Shown piece by piece: positions 44,952 through 47,557 of a DNA stretch of 47,557 bases. Within the stretch, counting starts at the first letter, position 1. The number at the start of each line of letters is the position of its first letter. The position numbers and the translations under genes were made by a program. A model generated the notes under the pieces. The model searched no databases, had not been told where the DNA came from, and was given only the letters and a program-made list of their open reading frames with translations. This stretch comes from Albidovulum sp. (lineage in GTDB: Bacteria; Pseudomonadota; Alphaproteobacteria; Rhodobacterales; Rhodobacteraceae), in NCBI GenBank assembly GCA_015491895.1, contig WFVA01000011.1:1-47557 (forward strand). Direction: 5' to 3'.

Positions 44952-45326
44952 TCAGCCTTCCCCGTAACGGGCCTTGCAGGCGCGGATGCCGGCACGGGCG
45001 CGGATGAGCGCCTCCTGGCGCTTGCGGCGCAGGGCATCGAGCTTGCGCCGCTCCGAAGCCGGATCGATGGCAACCGGCTTTTCCACCGTGCGCGTGTCTG
45101 ACCGGGTGCAGAAGTGAAAATGCTCATCCGGGCTGGTGCACAGCACCAGGCGCAGGGCAGGTTCGCTCTCCTGCCTGATGGCGTAGCCGCGGGCGAGGTT
45201 TTCCTCCGTTTCCGCAATCAGGCGATCGATGATGACAAGTTCTTTCGTGGCACGCTTGATGCAGGCCTCTTCGGGTGTGGCGCAGGCGGCAAGCGCGAGC
45301 AGAGAGAACAGGGCAGCGATGCGCAT
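44952..45326 (-). CDS. hypothetical lipoprotein
   Basis: 124 residues. Signal peptide with lipobox LAAC, Cys15 (MRIAALFSLLALAAC). The mature part has four further cysteines (Cys22, Cys63, Cys73, Cys117), a helical Glu-rich stretch and a Lys/Arg-rich C-terminus (RRKLDALRRKRQEAL). Cys63 and Cys73 flank a His/Phe-rich loop. I do not recognise the family. ATG 45326 has GGAAAGGAGC upstream on the minus strand. It lies between the SDR and hemF, convergent with the SDR and divergent from hemF. Confidence 0.75.
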   Translation of the reverse strand: MRIAALFSLLALAACATPEEACIKRATKELVIIDRLIAETEENLARGYAIRQESEPALRLVLCTSPDEHFHFCTRSDTRTVEKPVAIDPASERRKLDALRRKRQEALIRARAGIRACKARYGEG

Positions 45327-45424
45327 GAGAAAGCTCCTTTCCCTTGCGCGACAGTATAGGCGCTTGCCCGCCCTGCGGCAAACCCGCTAGAGGGAGGCAA
45401 TCCTTGCCATAGCGGAAGATGAAG

Positions 45425-46315
45425 ATGACAGATCAGCTCGCCACCGAAAAATCCCGTGCCGCGAAGTGGTTTCGCGCGCTTCGCGACCAGATTTGCGAAG
45501 CTTTCGAAAAGCTCGAGGACAGCCAGGGCGAAGGCCCCTTGGCCGATCGCCCGGCGGGGCGCTTCGAGATGCGGGAGACGAAGCGCCAGGCGGAGGATGG
45601 CGCGGAAGCCGGCGGCGGGCTGATGAGCGTGATGCGCGGCGGGCGGCTGTTCGAGAAGGTGGGGGTGAATGTCTCGGAAGTCTACGGCACGCTTGGCGAG
45701 GCGGCGCAGAAGGCGATGGCGGCGCGGGGGGTGCCGGGGATAGAGGAAGATCCGCGCTTCTGGGCGTCCGGCATCAGCCTTGTCGCGCATATGCAGAACC
45801 CGCACACCCCGGCCGTTCACATGAACACCCGCATGTTCTGGACTCCTTCTGCCTGGTGGTTCGGTGGCGGCGCCGATCTCAACCCCTGCATCGAATATGA
45901 AGAGGATACGGCGGATTTTCACGCCGCCCTGAAGGCGCGCTGCGACCGCCACGATCCCGATTACTATCCCCGTTTCAAGGAATGGGCCGACGAATATTTC
46001 TACGTGCCGCACAGGAAACGGGCGCGGGGCGTGGGCGGAATCTTTTATGACGATCTGAACACCGGCGATTGGGAAGCCGATTTCGCCTTCACGCAGGATG
46101 TGGGGCGGGCCTTTCTCGAGGCCTTCCTGCCGGTCACAGAGCGGCGGCGAAATACCCCCTGGACGGAGGAGGAAAAGGATATCCAGCTCGTCCATCGCGG
46201 GCTCTATGCGGAATACAACCTCGTCTATGATCGGGGCACGAAATTTGGCCTGGCCACCGGCCATGACCCCGAAGCGGTGCTGATGAGCCTGCCGCCATTG
46301 GCGAAGTGGGTGTGA
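45425..46315 (+). CDS. hemF: oxygen-dependent coproporphyrinogen III oxidase
   Basis: 296 residues; converts coproporphyrinogen III to protoporphyrinogen IX in heme and bacteriochlorophyll pathways under aerobic conditions. Conserved stretches: GGGLMSVMRGGRLFEK, PHTPAVHMNTRMF, WFGGGADLNPCIEYEEDT, HKRARGVGGIFYDDL and GLATGHDPEAVLMSLPP. ATG 45425 with GGAAG six bases upstream is chosen over ATG 45419. The stop at 46313-46315 marks the last conserved chromosomal gene before the composition change. Confidence 0.95.
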   Translation: MTDQLATEKSRAAKWFRALRDQICEAFEKLEDSQGEGPLADRPAGRFEMRETKRQAEDGAEAGGGLMSVMRGGRLFEKVGVNVSEVYGTLGEAAQKAMAARGVPGIEEDPRFWASGISLVAHMQNPHTPAVHMNTRMFWTPSAWWFGGGADLNPCIEYEEDTADFHAALKARCDRHDPDYYPRFKEWADEYFYVPHRKRARGVGGIFYDDLNTGDWEADFAFTQDVGRAFLEAFLPVTERRRNTPWTEEEKDIQLVHRGLYAEYNLVYDRGTKFGLATGHDPEAVLMSLPPLAKWV

Positions 46316-46830
46316 GGCAGCCGGCCGGGGCGGCGGGGGCCGCTTTCCCTCCACGATCGCCGGGAACACCATTCGATTCCCGGGGGAGGTATCTGTCAGA
46401 ACCCGCGGGATATCGCCGGCTTGCGCCCCCCGGGAAGGTGCGGAGGATGTCGTTGCGCATGTCGCTTTCCAGGATGGCTTGGGCGAGGATCGCGCTCGTG
46501 CATCTTTTTATGCCGGTGGTATCCGCATTGCGGCAGGGCGCGCAGGTAACTGAGGCCTGGCCAAGGCCGAAGTGCAAAGTTACACCATTCCCCGGGAGAC
46601 TATCGGCAGAGGAGATCATCGAGAGCGTGGAAGTCGGCCTCGGCAGCTTCCGCGGGGCGCTGACCGAGTTGCAGGGGATAGCGTTGCAAAGGGGAGCAAT
46701 ACAACCCACGAAGCCTACAGGCAAACACCGCATTACCTTCCGTTGACTCTCTCGTCGTGTGGTCGGTACTGTGCCAGAACTGCAACCATCTACCATATTT
46801 GGTGCCATTGTTTGAGAGTGAGGTAAGGAA
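46316..46830 (+). other. 515-base stretch without a convincing gene
   Basis: Open frames exist on both strands. The best plus-strand candidate runs from ATG 46447 to TGA 46744-46746 (99 codons); its C-terminal half (RLSAEEIIESVEVGLGSF onward, ending GKHRITFR) has a protein-like pattern, but the first half does not and the ribosome binding site GGAGG touches the ATG. It may be a decayed fragment. GC content falls through this stretch from the hemF level to near 50 %. Confidence 0.4.
46743..46772 (+). promoter_or_regulatory. promoter candidate for the coiled-coil gene at 46831
   Basis: TTGACT (46743-46748), 18-base spacer, TACTGT (46767-46772; 3 of 6). Leader about 55 bases. The -35 overlaps the stop of the 99-codon frame. 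Confidence 0.4.
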
Positions 46831-47466
46831 ATGTCACGTTGGACGGAGCAGTTCAGAAACCATCAAATTCACCAGACGGTTAAGCAATTGCTCGAGTGGC
46901 TGAATGCTGAACCAAAAGAAATCGACGCGGAGGCGGAAAGCGAGCGGTTGCGTCTGATAAAGCTGCTTGTGGGAATTGAGGCCGCACTGAAGGGCGGAGA
47001 TCCTGATCTGATTCCGATCAATTTGGTTAACCAGGTCAATCAGCAACTAGAACAACCCGGTGTCTGGAATCAGATTCAAAGCTACGCAGGCAGCGGCAAT
47101 GCTCAAAACCTTAAGGCCGCAAATGAGGCGTTGACCGGACAGCTTCACGTTTTTCAGCAGCTCGCGATGTATGCAGGGCCGCCAAAATCCCGCGAAGCCA
47201 TCAAGACCATCGAGGCGGCCTACGAACGATTCTGCAAGGCTATCGCAAAGCGAGAAACGGAATTTCAAGAGCGCCTCACGGGGCTCAAATCCGATCTTGA
47301 TGCGTATCAGAAAGAATTGGCTGAGCAGAAAAAAGCTTTTGATTTCTTGAAGCAACAGACCGAAACAGCCTTTGCCAACTGGCAAAAGGAACATTCCGAT
47401 GCCCAAAGAGCAAAGATAGTGTCCCAGTCCGTGGTGTATGAGGCGGCCACCGCGCTTCTTCGCTAG
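46831..47466 (+). CDS. coiled-coil protein of unknown function, probably truncated at the 3' end
   Basis: 211 residues. N-terminal MSRWTEQFRNHQIHQTVKQL, a helical part with KLLVGIEAALKGGDPDLIP, and a long Glu/Lys/Gln heptad-like stretch (about 130-190) that should form a coiled coil. No membrane helix or catalytic motif is visible. The last 18 residues (VSQSVVYEAATALLR) change character abruptly, after which a strong ribosome binding site for another gene appears. I think an insertion sequence fused its end onto this gene. GC and codon use are lower than in the rest of the window (Gln by CAA, Lys by AAA frequent), suggesting transfer. Promoter candidate at 46743. Confidence 0.7.
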   Translation: MSRWTEQFRNHQIHQTVKQLLEWLNAEPKEIDAEAESERLRLIKLLVGIEAALKGGDPDLIPINLVNQVNQQLEQPGVWNQIQSYAGSGNAQNLKAANEALTGQLHVFQQLAMYAGPPKSREAIKTIEAAYERFCKAIAKRETEFQERLTGLKSDLDAYQKELAEQKKAFDFLKQQTETAFANWQKEHSDAQRAKIVSQSVVYEAATALLR

Positions 47467-47557
47467 TCTGAGGTTTGCAAGAACCGATGACGTGACGAAG
47501 GAGAGCACGATGACCAAGAGCATGATTGACCTTCCCGAGTTGATCGCCAAGAGCGAA
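47418..47557 (+). mobile_element. possible left end of an insertion sequence
   Basis: At about 47418 the coding pattern of the coiled-coil gene breaks at AGTGTCCCAGTCCGTGGTG, a sequence of the kind found at insertion-sequence termini. The strong ribosome binding site and short ORF that follow fit the start of a transposase gene. Both the boundary and the family (I suspect IS256/mutator type) are inferred; the other end lies outside the window. Confidence 0.35.
47510..47557 (+). CDS. 5' end of a gene running off the window
   Basis: The first 16 codons encode MTKSMIDLPELIAKSE. AAGGAGAGCACG lies directly upstream, one of the best ribosome binding sites in the window. The Leu-Pro-Glu-Leu N-terminus recalls alphaproteobacterial IS256-type transposases, but 16 residues are too few for a firm call. 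Confidence 0.5.
   Translation, partial: MTKSMIDLPELIAKSE

Noticed and set aside
46134-46808. 224-codon minus-strand frame overlapping the end of hemF
   Set aside because: Cys/Pro/Arg-rich with no family likeness; overlaps conserved hemF codons.
1-47557. CRISPR array, prophage or integron
   Set aside because: No regularly spaced repeats, no phage structural or integrase genes, no attC-like sites seen.

Overview
The window is a high-GC (roughly 60-65 % by eye) bacterial chromosome segment that is almost entirely coding. Gene content and order point to an alphaproteobacterium, most likely Rhodobacterales: a trgB-cysK pair, a complete bztABCD glutamate/glutamine/aspartate/asparagine ABC transporter, an ATP12 F1-ATPase chaperone, the run argH - small lipoprotein - lysA - TIGR02302/DUF4175 protein, and ftsE-ftsX-plsC. 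Assignment below order level is not possible from sequence reading alone.

Layout. 1-5640: the 3' part of a TrgB-type NUDIX protein, cysK, a DUF3772/MscS channel, a small membrane protein, and an HdeD-like membrane protein on the other strand. 5800-11570: tRNA-Ser(GGA), then the distal spc/alpha ribosomal cluster rplO-secY-adk-rpsM-rpsK-rpoA-rplQ, with several intercistronic hairpins and a strong final terminator. 11589-15477: a possible 58-codon gene, then rarA and the overlapping crcB-rluC-ATP12 genes. 15554-20370: bztABCD with its own promoter candidate, an internal hairpin after the binding-protein gene and a final terminator.

20370-28626 is mostly minus strand: sixA-like phosphatase, argB, engB, a MOSC protein, yidC, an EAL phosphodiesterase with a dead GGDEF domain, and ttcA. 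One SDR gene lies on the plus strand between argB and engB. 28743-33364: a family 2 glycosyltransferase, a TlpA-type thioredoxin divergent from argH, a 57-residue lipoprotein and lysA. 33410-40128: the large TIGR02302 protein, a zinc-ribbon membrane protein, and ftsE-ftsX-plsC-PPOX flavoprotein. 40186-46315: a D,D-carboxypeptidase with SPOR domain, a HAD hydrolase, clpS, an RsmC-like methyltransferase, a lysine-less SDR, a small lipoprotein and hemF.

Right of hemF (46316 to the end) the character changes. Base composition drops, there is a 515-base stretch without a convincing gene, then a coiled-coil protein of unknown function that seems to be cut short at its 3' end, followed by the strong ribosome binding site and first codons of another gene running off the window. 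I read this as the edge of an accessory region with a probable insertion-sequence end. It is the only clearly non-housekeeping part. I did not find a CRISPR array, a prophage or a recognisable new multi-gene system; the best leads are this right edge, the SDR lacking its catalytic lysine, and the RNA structures inside the ribosomal operon.
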